From Streptomyces sp. NRRL WC-3605 (lineage in GTDB: Bacteria > Actinomycetota > Actinomycetes > Streptomycetales > Streptomycetaceae): 64,000 nucleotides of DNA. Every line of letters starts with the position of its first letter. The first letter of the stretch is position 1. The notes below the pieces were generated by a model, which was given only the letters and a program-made list of their open reading frames with translations, had not been told where the DNA came from and searched no databases. This document shows, one piece after another, positions 43,964 through 53,056 of this stretch. Both the position numbers and the translations under genes were made by a program. The stretch spans positions 77,022 to 141,021 of the forward strand of contig NZ_LLZN01000013.1 of the NCBI RefSeq assembly GCF_001509795.1, given 5' to 3'.

Positions 43964-46209
43964 CCCACCGGCCTCCGATCGCCGTCACGTGTGCCTGCCG
44001 AACGCTGCGACGGCACGGGGCCGCCGGGTGCCTCCACCACGCCCGTGCGGCGCAGCTTCTGCCAGCGCAGGCGGCCGCCGGTGAGGGCCGTGATCCAGGA
44101 CTGGAGCAGGACGACGTACATCAGCTGGCGGTAGAGGATCTGCTGGAGCGGGAGCGAGATCAGGTGGGTCATGCGCTCCTTGTCCAGCCGGAAGGCGTAG
44201 GCGGCGCAGACCAGCTGGATCGCGAGGACGCCCAGCCAGGCGACGACGGTCTTCTGCGTCGGGCCGAAGATCAGGCCGTAGATCAGGAAGACGTCGATGA
44301 GCGGGGCGAGCAGGGGCGCCAGGACCATGAAGAGCGACACCAGCGGCAGGCCGACCCGGCCGAAGCGGCCCGAGGGCCCCTTCTCCACGAGGGCGCGGCG
44401 GTGCTTCCAGATCGCCTGCATCGTGCCGTACGACCAGCGGTAGCGCTGGGACCACAGCTGCTGGACGGACTCCGGTGCCTCGGTCCACGCGCGCGCGTTC
44501 TCGGCGTAGACGACGCGCCAGCCGTCCCGGTGCATCGCCATGGTGATGTCGGTGTCCTCGGCGAGCGTGTCGTCGCTCATGCCGCCGACCCGCTCCAGCG
44601 CCGACCGCCGGAAGGCGCCGACGGCGCCCGGGATGGTCGGCATGCAGCGCAGGATGTCGTACATGCGGCGGTCGAGGTTGAAGCCCATCACGTACTCGAT
44701 GTGCTGCCAGGCACCGATGAGGGAGTCGCGGTTGCCCACCTTCGCGTTGCCGGCGACGGCACCGACGCGCGGGTCGCCGAACGGCTGGACCAGCTCGCGG
44801 ACCGTGGCCGGCTCGAAGACGGTGTCGCCGTCCATCATCACGATGATGTCGTAGCTGGCGTTCGCCAGGCCGCGGTTGAGCGCGGCGGGCTTGCCGGCGT
44901 TGAGCTGGCGGACGACCCGGACGTTCGGCAGCCCCATGGCCTCGACGATGCGGGCCGTGCCGTCGCTGGAACCGTCGTCGACGACGATCACCTCGATGGG
45001 GTGCTCGCTCGCCATGAGGGAACGCACCGTGTTCTCGATGCACTTCGCCTCGTTGTACGCCGGGACGAGCACCGTCACCGGTTCCGTGACGGGCGGGCCC
45101 CAGCGGAAGCCCTTGCGGCGCACCCGGCGCGCGTGGATGCCGGACAGCAGCAGCATCAGCACGAAGCGGCTGATGACCAGGAAGCCGATCACCGCGAGGC
45201 CGACGACGAGGACGCCCGTGATGTTGTCCGAGGCGCGGACGAGGAAGATCCAGGCCTTGCCCTTCCACAGGTCGAGCCCGGTGACCTGGCTGTGGGCGCT
45301 GGGCGCGCCGAGCGCCTCGGTGAGGTTGCCGAACTTGTAGCCCTTGGCCTGCAGGTCGGGCAGGAACCGGTCGAGCGCCTGCACCGTCTGGTGCCGGTCG
45401 CCGCCGGAGTCGTGCATCAGGACGATGGCGCCCTTGCCGCCCTTGGGGGTGGCGCGGCGGATGATCTCGTCGACGCCGGGCTTCTGCCAGTCCTCGCTGT
45501 CGGTGTTGTTGACGACGGTGAGGTAGCCGCGCTGGCCGATGTACTCGGTGATCGGCCAGGACGCGTTGTCCATGGCGTCGGCGAACGACGAGTACGGCGG
45601 GCGGAACAGGGACGTGCGGATGCCGGCGGCGCCGGTGATCGCGAGCTGGTTCTGGGACAGCTCCCAGTCGATGCGCTTCTTCGACTGGTAGGAGAGGTCG
45701 GGGTGGTTGAAGGTGTGCAGGCCGACCTCGTGGCCCTCCTCGACCATGCGCCGGACCAGCTCCGGGTAGCGCGAGGCCATGGTGCCGGTGACGAAGAAGA
45801 CGGCGTGGGCGTGGTGCTTCTTGAGCACGTCCAGGACCTTGGGGGTCCACTCCGGGTCGGGGCCGTCGTCGAAGGTGAGGACCAGGCGGTGGTCGCGCAG
45901 GCTCAGCGTCTCGGCGCGGCCGCCGCGGGTGTCGATGACGGGGCCGCCCTCGAGGATCTTCTCCGGGACCTTGTCGGTGGCGGCCTCGGGCCGGATCCGG
46001 TGGTCGGCGAGGATCTCGCTGTGGACGTAGCCCCGCAGCATCAGCATCGCCATCAGGGCGACGAGGACGAGGCAGGGCAGGAGCAGGCGCATGGGTACGC
46101 GGCGGCGGCGCGGGGCCGCGCCGCGGGCGCGGTGTTCGGGTGCGTGGCGACGCGAGGAGCCGCCGCGGGCTCCGTGCTCGGCCCCACGGCGGCGGGTGCG
46201 GGATGCCAT
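43960..46209 (-). CDS. matB: Bifunctional polysaccharide deacetylase / GT2 synthase (MatB)
   Basis: 749 aa from ATG 46209. A membrane anchor (about 41-60) leads to a CE4 deacetylase domain with Asp114-Asp115 in LTFDDGPDPEW and metal ligands His165/His169 in HTFNH. Then come two helices near 335-360 and a processive GT2 domain with VDDGSSDG, MMDGDT, EDTD and QRYRW, and more C-terminal helices. This pairs the functions of PgaB and PgaC in one chain. S. coelicolor MatAB make poly-beta-1,6-N-acetylglucosamine for hyphal aggregation, as I recall. Confidence 0.92.
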   Translation of the reverse strand: MASRTRRRGAEHGARGGSSRRHAPEHRARGAAPRRRRVPMRLLLPCLVLVALMAMLMLRGYVHSEILADHRIRPEAATDKVPEKILEGGPVIDTRGGRAETLSLRDHRLVLTFDDGPDPEWTPKVLDVLKKHHAHAVFFVTGTMASRYPELVRRMVEEGHEVGLHTFNHPDLSYQSKKRIDWELSQNQLAITGAAGIRTSLFRPPYSSFADAMDNASWPITEYIGQRGYLTVVNNTDSEDWQKPGVDEIIRRATPKGGKGAIVLMHDSGGDRHQTVQALDRFLPDLQAKGYKFGNLTEALGAPSAHSQVTGLDLWKGKAWIFLVRASDNITGVLVVGLAVIGFLVISRFVLMLLLSGIHARRVRRKGFRWGPPVTEPVTVLVPAYNEAKCIENTVRSLMASEHPIEVIVVDDGSSDGTARIVEAMGLPNVRVVRQLNAGKPAALNRGLANASYDIIVMMDGDTVFEPATVRELVQPFGDPRVGAVAGNAKVGNRDSLIGAWQHIEYVMGFNLDRRMYDILRCMPTIPGAVGAFRRSALERVGGMSDDTLAEDTDITMAMHRDGWRVVYAENARAWTEAPESVQQLWSQRYRWSYGTMQAIWKHRRALVEKGPSGRFGRVGLPLVSLFMVLAPLLAPLIDVFLIYGLIFGPTQKTVVAWLGVLAIQLVCAAYAFRLDKERMTHLISLPLQQILYRQLMYVVLLQSWITALTGGRLRWQKLRRTGVVEAPGGPVPSQRSAGTRDGDRRPVG

Positions 46210-47366
46210 CAGAAGGTGTTCTCCGGGAACGGGGCTGCGGGAGCGGAGGCGGTGCCTCCGGGCTCCTGCGTGACGGGCTCAGGGTTGCTCGGGCCGTTGG
46301 CGACCGTCCCCGTTCCGGGGTCTTCGGTGGTCGTGGGGTCGGTCGGCTCCGTGGTGGTGCCGCCGCCGTCCGTCGGGCTCGGTGCGGTGGGTTCGGTGAC
46401 CGGGTCGGTGGGCGGCTGCCGGTCGGGCGTCGGGTTGGTGCCGCCCGGGTTGGACGTCGCCTTGCTGTTGCTCGGCTTCGGCTCGCCGGAGGTGGCCGGG
46501 TCCTCGGTGCCGGTGGACGCGCCGGGCGCGGTGCCGCCGGTTCCGGGCAGCACGCTCTCGCCGGCGGACGCGGACGGGGAGGCGCCCGGGGAGACGTCCG
46601 AGGTCTCGGAAGGCGTCACCGAGTCGGCCGGCATGGGCGAGGTGTCGACCTGGCCGGCGGGCTTGTCCGCGGGGCCCTCGACGGGCAGCCAGGGCGCGTC
46701 GGAGTTACCGGACAGCAGGGTGGCGACGATGACCACGGCGTAGACGGCGCAGGCCAGGGCGACGGCCATGCCGAGCCGGCGGAAGCGGCGGCTGCGGCGG
46801 CCCGTCTCGTCGACGAACACCGGTCCTTCGGAGCCCTCGGGGGCGCCGGGGGCGTCCTTGGCGGCGCGCATCATGCCGTCGAGCTGGAGCCCTATGCCGT
46901 CGAGCTGGACGGTGACCTCGTGCGGGTCGTGGGTGACGCCGGCGCCCTCCGGGTCCACCGCCTGCTCGTGTTCGGCCCACGGGTCGCGCACGGGGGCCGT
47001 GCGGGGGCCGCCGGCCGCCGCGAACGGGTCGGTGCCGCCGGCCGCGTGCCGGCCGTGCCGGGGCGGGGCCGCCGGTCTTCCGACGCCGGGCAGGACCGCG
47101 GTCTCGTCGCCGGACGCGGCGGGTACGCCGCGCAGGATCTCCGTCTTGTCGGCGTCCGTCGAGGCACGCCTGCCACCCTGGAGTATGTCCGTCTCCCTTG
47201 CCTCGGTCCGGGAGCGCGGCCCCCGACCTGGGAGCCCGGTCTCCCCGGTCGCCGGGAAGGCCTGGGTGTCGACCCTGGCGCCCCCCGCGGAAGAATTGCC
47301 CACAGACCGGTACGCGGCTTGGGGCCACTCCGGTTGGGCGTCTTCTCGCCACTTCTTCACGCGCAC
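46209..47366 (-). CDS. matA: Single-pass membrane partner of MatB (MatA-like)
   Basis: 385 aa from GTG 47366, with GGGGGG six bases upstream; ATG 47372 overlaps that site. A cytosolic part of about 198 residues is followed by one helix (199-220) and an exposed Ser/Thr/Pro/Gly-rich tail of about 165 residues. The cytosolic part has four short repeats of the form ETxxLxG (ETGLPG, ETDILQG, KTEILRG, ETAVLPG). Its stop overlaps the matB start (TGATG). The name is from synteny with S. coelicolor; the molecular role is not evident from sequence. Confidence 0.7.
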   Translation of the reverse strand: MRVKKWREDAQPEWPQAAYRSVGNSSAGGARVDTQAFPATGETGLPGRGPRSRTEARETDILQGGRRASTDADKTEILRGVPAASGDETAVLPGVGRPAAPPRHGRHAAGGTDPFAAAGGPRTAPVRDPWAEHEQAVDPEGAGVTHDPHEVTVQLDGIGLQLDGMMRAAKDAPGAPEGSEGPVFVDETGRRSRRFRRLGMAVALACAVYAVVIVATLLSGNSDAPWLPVEGPADKPAGQVDTSPMPADSVTPSETSDVSPGASPSASAGESVLPGTGGTAPGASTGTEDPATSGEPKPSNSKATSNPGGTNPTPDRQPPTDPVTEPTAPSPTDGGGTTTEPTDPTTTEDPGTGTVANGPSNPEPVTQEPGGTASAPAAPFPENTF

Positions 47367-47521
47367 GCACATCCCCCCACGGGACCGTTCCGGGTGCGCA
47401 CACGACTCCGAGCACGCGTCGCCGCACCGGGCCCCCACCCGGCCGAGCGCCCCCCTTTACCACACTGTGCTCAGGCGAAGAATGTAGCGCACGCGGAGGT
47501 TTCGTGGTTGCCACGTGCCAA

Positions 47522-48490
47522 TTAATGGACACCCATGACGCACTCGTCGGTGGCCGGAATCCATCCCTCAGGCGGTCGATTCAGCCACCCTTCCTCCCTT
47601 GTGACCTGGGAGGCTGCCCGCCGAAGGGCGATAAGTCCGGGATGTTCGAGACCCCTTCTCCATACAAGTGATACTGGCGACAGTGGGACCGGGTGCGTCA
47701 GTGGGCGGAGCACCGTGCCCGGCATCGGGGGGAAGTCGACGACCGCGAGCACCGGGTTCCGCGTCTTCGCCATGAGCCGCTGGAACTCCTCGTCGCCGAC
47801 GGCCAGCGGCGCGGGGGCGGAGATCGCGATGCCCCGCCCCTCGAAGAGACGGCGCGCGAGGTCGGTCCACTCCGGGGTGCGGGGGTTGCCGGCGCCCGCG
47901 TACACCGTCTCGCCGGCCAGAGCGACCAGCGGCACCTCGTCCCGGGCGGCGAGGGGGTGGTCCTCGGGGAGGACGACGGCCATCGGCTCGTAGCGGACCG
48001 GCTGGTGGTCGAGGCCGGCCCGCAGCGCCGGGTCGAGGCCGGCGAACCGGCCGAACGAGGCGTCGAGGCGGCCGGCGAGCAGGTCGGCGGCGGCGCCCGT
48101 CAGACCGCTCTCGTAGCGGGCCATGAGCTCCAGCTCGGGGGCGAGTTCACGGGCGCGGTGCAGGATCTGGCGGGTGGTGCGCAGGCCGGGCGTGTTCAGG
48201 TCCACGAGCAGGGGGCGGGCCTGCCCGAAGGCGGCGAGCAGGTCGTCCTGGGCCTGGAGGGCGCGGCGGGCGTACGGCACGAGCCGCTCGCCGTCGGGGG
48301 TGAGGGTGACCTGACGGGTGGTGCGGACGAACAGCTCGGCGCCGAGCTCGCGCTCCAGGCGGCGCACGTCCCGGCTGAGCGCCTGCTGGGCGACGTACAG
48401 GCGGGCGGCGGCGCGGGTGAAGTGCAGTTCCTCCGCGACGGCCAGGAAGGCGCGCAGGAGGCGCGGGTCGAGGTGGGCGGGAGCCGGCAT
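47522..48490 (-). CDS. LysR-family transcriptional regulator
   Basis: 322 aa from ATG 48490. The N-terminal winged helix reads LRAFLAVAEELHFTRAAARL, with LSRDVRRLERELGAELFVR. The C-terminal half is a periplasmic-binding-like effector domain. It is divergent from an MFS exporter gene with an 83-bp gap, so regulation of that exporter is likely. Confidence 0.92.
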   Translation of the reverse strand: MPAPAHLDPRLLRAFLAVAEELHFTRAAARLYVAQQALSRDVRRLERELGAELFVRTTRQVTLTPDGERLVPYARRALQAQDDLLAAFGQARPLLVDLNTPGLRTTRQILHRARELAPELELMARYESGLTGAAADLLAGRLDASFGRFAGLDPALRAGLDHQPVRYEPMAVVLPEDHPLAARDEVPLVALAGETVYAGAGNPRTPEWTDLARRLFEGRGIAISAPAPLAVGDEEFQRLMAKTRNPVLAVVDFPPMPGTVLRPLTHPVPLSPVSLVWRRGLEHPGLIALRRAASQVTREEGWLNRPPEGWIPATDECVMGVH

Positions 48491-48573
48491 GCGCCGAACT
48501 TACAACAGGAGTGCGTGAATCCGTGCGGAGCAGGTGTTGGACCCGGTGATCGGCGACCACCGAGGCTGGGCGC

Positions 48574-49878
48574 ATGCCGCGATCGACCACCACAAGTGCC
48601 CCTGATGCCGGGGAAGTCCGGAACGTCCCATCGTCCATCGGTGCTGCCGAGGGCCTCCCCCGTGAGCGGACGTCCCGGCCGCCGGGGCCCTACCGGCGGC
48701 TGTTCGCCCGGCCGGGCACGCTCGCCTTCACCCTCGCCAACCTGGCGGCCCGGCTGCCCATGGGCATGTTCAGCGTGAGCGCGGTCGTGATGATCGCCGG
48801 AACGCGCGGCTCGTACGCCCTCGCCGGGGCCGTCACGGCGACCGGCCTCGCGGCGACCGCCGTGGTCGGCCCCGGGGTAGCACGGCTCGTCGACCGGTAC
48901 GGGCAGGCCCGGGTCGCCGTGCCGGCCACGCTGCTCGCGGCGCTGGGCAGCCTCGCCCTGCTGCTGTGCGTGCGGTACGAGGCCCCCGCGTGGACGCTGT
49001 TCGCCGCGTACGCCGCCACCGCCAGCACGCCCAACACCGGGGGCATGTCCCGCGCGCGGTGGGCCCACCTGCTGAAGGACGACCCCGGCGCCCTGCACAC
49101 CGCGAACTCCCTCGAACAGTCCGTCGACGAACTGTGCTTCATGCTGGGCCCGGTGCTCGCGGCCTTCCTGTGCGGGACGTTCTTCCCGGAGGCGGGCACG
49201 CTCGTCGCCGTGTCGCTGCTCGTGACCGGGGTGCTGGCCTTCGCCGCCCAGCGCTCGACCGAGCCGCCCGCCCAGGGCCCGGCCTCCGCGCCCGGCCCGG
49301 CGCCGCTGCGCGCGCCCGGCATGCCCGCGCTGCTGGCCGTCTGCCTCGCCCTGGGCGCGGTGTTCGGTGCGACGGAGGTCGTCACGATCGCGTACGCCGA
49401 CCAGCAGGGGCAACGGGCCGCGGCGGGCGCGGTGCTGGGACTCCAGGCCGCCGGGTCGTGTGTGGCGGGCCTGGTGTACGGCCGGCTGCGGCTCACCGGC
49501 TCCCCCGAGCGCCGCTACCCGTGGTGCGTGGCGGCGATGACCGCGCTGCTGCTCCTGCCGACCCTGGCCGCCCACGGCACCGACTCGCTCGTCGTGCTGG
49601 CCGCGGCCCTGCTGCTCGCCGGGATGGCCACCGCCCCCACGATGATCACCAACATGGCCCTGGTGCAACGGCGCACCCCGCCGGGCCGCCTCAACGAGGG
49701 GATGACCCTGGCGGTGACGGCCCTGCTCGGCGGCATAGCGTGCGGCAGCGCGGCCGGCGGCTGGACGGTGGAGCACGCGTCCCCGTCCGCCGGGTACGCC
49801 GTGCCGGTCGCGGCGGCGGCGACGGCTCTGCTCGTGTCGGTGGGGGCGCGGGTGCTGCGGCGGGGCCGGAGGGCGTAA
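48574..49878 (+). CDS. MFS transporter divergent from LysR gene
   Basis: 434 aa from ATG 48574, with GAGG eight bases upstream. About 12 helices; after a soluble N-terminus of 45 residues the first helix is FTLANLAARLPMGMFSVSA. The sequence is closest in pattern to small-molecule exporters of streptomycetes with no known substrate. It marks the last gene with recognised S. coelicolor synteny before the polyketide cluster. Confidence 0.85.
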   Translation: MPRSTTTSAPDAGEVRNVPSSIGAAEGLPRERTSRPPGPYRRLFARPGTLAFTLANLAARLPMGMFSVSAVVMIAGTRGSYALAGAVTATGLAATAVVGPGVARLVDRYGQARVAVPATLLAALGSLALLLCVRYEAPAWTLFAAYAATASTPNTGGMSRARWAHLLKDDPGALHTANSLEQSVDELCFMLGPVLAAFLCGTFFPEAGTLVAVSLLVTGVLAFAAQRSTEPPAQGPASAPGPAPLRAPGMPALLAVCLALGAVFGATEVVTIAYADQQGQRAAAGAVLGLQAAGSCVAGLVYGRLRLTGSPERRYPWCVAAMTALLLLPTLAAHGTDSLVVLAAALLLAGMATAPTMITNMALVQRRTPPGRLNEGMTLAVTALLGGIACGSAAGGWTVEHASPSAGYAVPVAAAATALLVSVGARVLRRGRRA

Positions 49879-49950
49879 GGGCGCCCGGCGGCACCGGTGC
49901 GACCCGGCGGCCCCGCCCCCGCACCCCGGGACGGCCGGGCGCGGGAACGG

Positions 49951-50046
49951 GCCGGCGCGGACACCGGCCGGCCCCGGCCGCGGTGGGAACCGGGCGGGGC
50001 CGGCGTGGACACCGGTCGGCCCCGGCCGCGGTGGGAACCGGGCGCC
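49951..50046. repeat. 48-bp tandem repeat, two copies
   Basis: Units start at 49951 and 49999 (gccggcg(c/t)ggacaccgg...). They differ at only a few bases. Located between convergent transcripts. Confidence 0.85.
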
Positions 50047-50073
50047 GAGGGCGGGGCATCGGAGCCGGAGAGG

Positions 50074-50238
50074 GCGGACCCGACCGGCTGCCGAGTGCCG
50101 GCCCTGGGGGGCCCGAAGGGCTGACCAAGGCGGACCCGACCGGCTGCCGAGTGCCGGCCCTGGGGGCCCGAAGGGCTGACGAGAGCGGACCCGACCGGCT
50201 GCCGGGTGCCGGCCCCGGAGGGCCGAAGGGCCTCGGGG
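50074..50238. repeat. 55-56-bp tandem repeat, three copies
   Basis: Units begin gcggacccgaccggctgccg at 50074, 50130 and 50185. The third has diverged most. Units also contain an inverted repeat (ggccc...gggcc), so transcripts would fold strongly. Confidence 0.85.
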
Positions 50239-50377
50239 GCCGAGGGGCTGACGGCGACCCGGTCGTTCGACGCTCCGCCAGGATCGGCCGGGCTGCCCGG
50301 CGGCCACGGTCGCGGGCCGGGTGAGGTGCCGGGTGTCCCGAGGGAGTCCCGGTGGAGGCGGAGCCGCCGTGTGCGGG

Positions 50378-50590
50378 TCAGATGTGCCAGGCCCGGGGGC
50401 TGGTGTAGGGGCGGGTGCGGTCGGGGCGCGTCCGGGCGGCGGGGGCGGGGGGGGGCGGGGCCGGGTCGGGGGCCGGGGTCAGGCGGAGGGTGAGGACCGC
50501 GGTGAAGGCGGCCAGTTCCTCGGGGCTCGGGGTGCCGCGCAGGACGCGTACCGAGGTGGCGGCGAGCAGGTCGGCCGGGGTCGGGGTCAT
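50378..50590 (-). CDS. Acyl-CoA carboxylase epsilon subunit
   Basis: 70 aa from ATG 50590. The signature is VRVLRGTPSPEELAAFTAVL near residue 14, a Pro/Arg spacer and the terminal SPRAWHI, typical of the small AccE/PccE proteins that stabilise actinobacterial acyl-CoA carboxylases. It is ten bases past the beta-subunit stop and ends the operon. Confidence 0.88.
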   Translation of the reverse strand: MTPTPADLLAATSVRVLRGTPSPEELAAFTAVLTLRLTPAPDPAPPPPAPAARTRPDRTRPYTSPRAWHI

Positions 50591-50600
50591 GGGGTGCTCC

Positions 50601-52193
50601 TCACTGGGGCGGGTTGCCGTGCTTGCGGGTGGGCAGCGCCTCGGACTTGGTGGCGAGCATCGTCAGCGCGCGGCTGAGGGCGTGCCGGGTCTCGCGGGGG
50701 TCGATCACGTCGTCGACGAGGCCGCGCTCGGCCGCGTAGTAGGGGTGGACGAGCTCGCTGCGGTACTCCTCGATCTTGCGGCGGCGCATCGCCTCGGGGT
50801 CGTCGGCGGCGGCGATCTCGCGGCGGAAGACCACGTTGGCGGCGCCCTCGGCGCCCATCACGGCGATCTCGTTGGTGGGCCAGGCCAGGGCGACGTCGGC
50901 GCCGATGGACCGGGAGTCCATGACGATGTAGGCGCCGCCGTACGCCTTGCGCAGGACGACGGAGACCCGGGGCACGGTGGCGTTGCAGTACGCGTACAGG
51001 AGTTTCGCGCCGCGCCGGATGATGCCCTCGTGCTCCTGGTCGACGCCGGGGAGGAAGCCGGGCACGTCGACGAGGGTGACCAGCGGGATGTTGAAGGCGT
51101 CGCAGAACTGGACGAACCGGGCGCCCTTCTCGCTGGCCTTGATGTCGAGGACGCCGGCCATGGACGCGGGCTGGTTGGCGACGATGCCGACGACGTGCCC
51201 GTCGATCCGGGCGAGCGTGCACACGAGGTTGGTGGCGAACGCGGCGTGCACCTCCAGGTGGTCGCCGTCGTCGACGATCTCCTCGACCACCTTGCGGATG
51301 TCGTAGGAGCGGTTGCCGTCGGCGGGGACCAGGTCGAGCAGGGCGTCGCCGGGGCGGTCCGCCGGGTCCCGGGTGGGGTGGGCGGGCGGGAGTTCGCGGT
51401 TGTTGGAGGGGAGCAGGGTCAGCAGATAGCGGACCTCCTCCAGGCAGGTGCGCTCGTCGTCGTAGACGAAGTGGGCCACGCCGGAGGTGCCGCCGTGGAC
51501 GTCGGCGCCGCCGAGGCCGTTCTGCGTGATCTCCTCCCCCGTCACCGCCTTCACCACGTCGGGGCCGGTGATGAACATCTGGGAGATGTCCCGGACCGCG
51601 AACACGAAGTCGGTGAGCGCCGGGCTGTACGCGGCGCCGCCCGCGCACGGGCCGAGCATCACGCTGATCTGCGGGATCACCCCGGACGCCTTGGTGTTGC
51701 GCCGGAAGATGCCGCCGTACCCGGCGAGGGCGGAGACACCCTCCTGGATGCGGGCGCCCGCGCCGTCGTTGAGCGACACGAGCGGGGCGCCGGCCGCGAT
51801 GGCGAGGTCCATCAGTTTGTGGATCTTCTGCGCGTGGGCCTCGCCGAGCGCGCCGCCGAAGATGCGGAAGTCATGGGCGTACACGAAGACCGTGCGGCCC
51901 TCGACCGTGCCCCAGCCGGTGATCACGCCGTCGGTGTACGGCCGTTTGGCCTCCAGTCCGAACCCCTGCGCGCGGTGCCGGCGCAGGGTCTCCACCTCGG
52001 TGAACGAGCCGGGGTCCAGGAGCAGTTCGATGCGTTCGCGGGCGGTCAGCTTGCCCTTGGCGTGCTGGCGTTCGGTGGCCCTCGGGTCGGGGCCGCCGCG
52101 GGCGATCTCCTTGATGGCCGCCAGTTCGGAGAACCGGTCCGCCTCGGGGGCGTCGGTGTCGGGCAGGAGCGTCTCGGGATCGACGACGGTCAT
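50601..52193 (-). CDS. Acyl-CoA carboxylase beta (carboxyltransferase) subunit
   Basis: 530 aa from ATG 52193, overlapping the PPTase stop (ATGA). Full carboxyltransferase: the biotin-facing half contains GARIQEGVSALAGYGGIF and GPCAGGAAYSPALTDF, and the acyl-CoA half has DVPGFLPGVDQEHEGIIRRG. It transfers CO2 from carboxybiotin to acetyl-CoA or propionyl-CoA, here most likely making malonyl-CoA for the KS. The alpha subunit is at the far end of the same operon. JadN of the jadomycin cluster occupies a comparable place. Confidence 0.93.
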   Translation of the reverse strand: MTVVDPETLLPDTDAPEADRFSELAAIKEIARGGPDPRATERQHAKGKLTARERIELLLDPGSFTEVETLRRHRAQGFGLEAKRPYTDGVITGWGTVEGRTVFVYAHDFRIFGGALGEAHAQKIHKLMDLAIAAGAPLVSLNDGAGARIQEGVSALAGYGGIFRRNTKASGVIPQISVMLGPCAGGAAYSPALTDFVFAVRDISQMFITGPDVVKAVTGEEITQNGLGGADVHGGTSGVAHFVYDDERTCLEEVRYLLTLLPSNNRELPPAHPTRDPADRPGDALLDLVPADGNRSYDIRKVVEEIVDDGDHLEVHAAFATNLVCTLARIDGHVVGIVANQPASMAGVLDIKASEKGARFVQFCDAFNIPLVTLVDVPGFLPGVDQEHEGIIRRGAKLLYAYCNATVPRVSVVLRKAYGGAYIVMDSRSIGADVALAWPTNEIAVMGAEGAANVVFRREIAAADDPEAMRRRKIEEYRSELVHPYYAAERGLVDDVIDPRETRHALSRALTMLATKSEALPTRKHGNPPQ

Positions 52194-53056
52194 GATGCCT
52201 GGGCCCTTTCCTTCCTGTTCCTGGTGTCGATGAGGTCGTGCGGGCGGACGGACGACGGGTCGTGGGCGCGCAGCACGGTGCGCAGTCCCGGTTCGACGGC
52301 GTGGATGCGGTCCACGGCGTCCCGGGCGTGCAGCCAGTCGGCGGGCACCGGGTGCAGCGCGGCCCGCCGGTCGCCGGCGCCGGCCAGCGCGGCGGCGCCG
52401 ACATGGCCCTCGCACAACGGGATGTTGCGCACCGTCCAGCCGGCCGGGCGCCAGGACTCGGCGCCCTCGCCGAGGTAGTCGAGGTCGGCGGCGCGGGCGA
52501 GCCCGGTGCCGAGCCCCTTCAGGTACGCCTCCTTGCGGGACCACAGCCGGGCGAAGGCGGTCGGCCGCCGCTCGGGTGGGACGCGGGCGATCTCCTGGCG
52601 CTCGGCCGGGTGCAGCAGGGGCAGGCAGGCGTCGACGGTCGCGGGCGACGGCAGCGCCTGCACGTCGACACCGACCCGGGTGCGGGCGACGGCGACCAGG
52701 GCGAGCCCGTGGCTGTGGGAGAGGGAGAACTCGGGGGCGCCCGGCACGTCGACGAGGACGGGCCGGCCGTGCCGTTCCCCGCACTCCTCACACCACTCAC
52801 GGCCGATGACCAGCCGCCGGGGCGCGACGCCGGTGTAGACGGACAGCACCCGGCGCAGGCCCACGTGGGCGGCGACGTACATCTGCCGGTCGGCGTACCG
52901 ACGATAGGCGGCGGCGCGCCGGCGCTCGTCCTCGTCGAGTTCGATGACGGGCGCGTCGCGCGGTGAGGCCGGCGCCGGCAGCAGCCACAGGTGCAGGTCG
53001 GACGGGCCGAGCTGCCGGGCGCCGGGGGCGGGGTGCGGGGCGGAGAGGTGGTTCAC
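52190..53056 (-). CDS. Sfp-type 4'-phosphopantetheinyl transferase
   Basis: 288 aa from GTG 53056 (GTGA overlap with the MFS stop). Motifs GVDVQ (129-133) and WSRKEAYLK (172-180) identify the Sfp class; a Gln replaces the usual Glu of GVDVE. It loads the phosphopantetheine arm on Ser43 of the ACP encoded in this operon. JadM is the comparable gene in jadomycin biosynthesis. Confidence 0.92.
   Translation of the reverse strand: MNHLSAPHPAPGARQLGPSDLHLWLLPAPASPRDAPVIELDEDERRRAAAYRRYADRQMYVAAHVGLRRVLSVYTGVAPRRLVIGREWCEECGERHGRPVLVDVPGAPEFSLSHSHGLALVAVARTRVGVDVQALPSPATVDACLPLLHPAERQEIARVPPERRPTAFARLWSRKEAYLKGLGTGLARAADLDYLGEGAESWRPAGWTVRNIPLCEGHVGAAALAGAGDRRAALHPVPADWLHARDAVDRIHAVEPGLRTVLRAHDPSSVRPHDLIDTRNRKERAQAS

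Larger units (their letters stand above)
49879..50377. other. Repeat-rich gap at the edge of the polyketide operon
   Basis: 499 bp without a gene between the MFS gene and the 3' end of the polyketide operon (both transcribed toward it). Two tandem-repeat families fill nearly half of it. Short frames here result from repeats and lack ribosome sites. Confidence 0.7.

Noticed and set aside
50074..50238. CRISPR-like array
   Set aside because: The repeats are directly adjoining with no unique spacers, and no cas genes are present.
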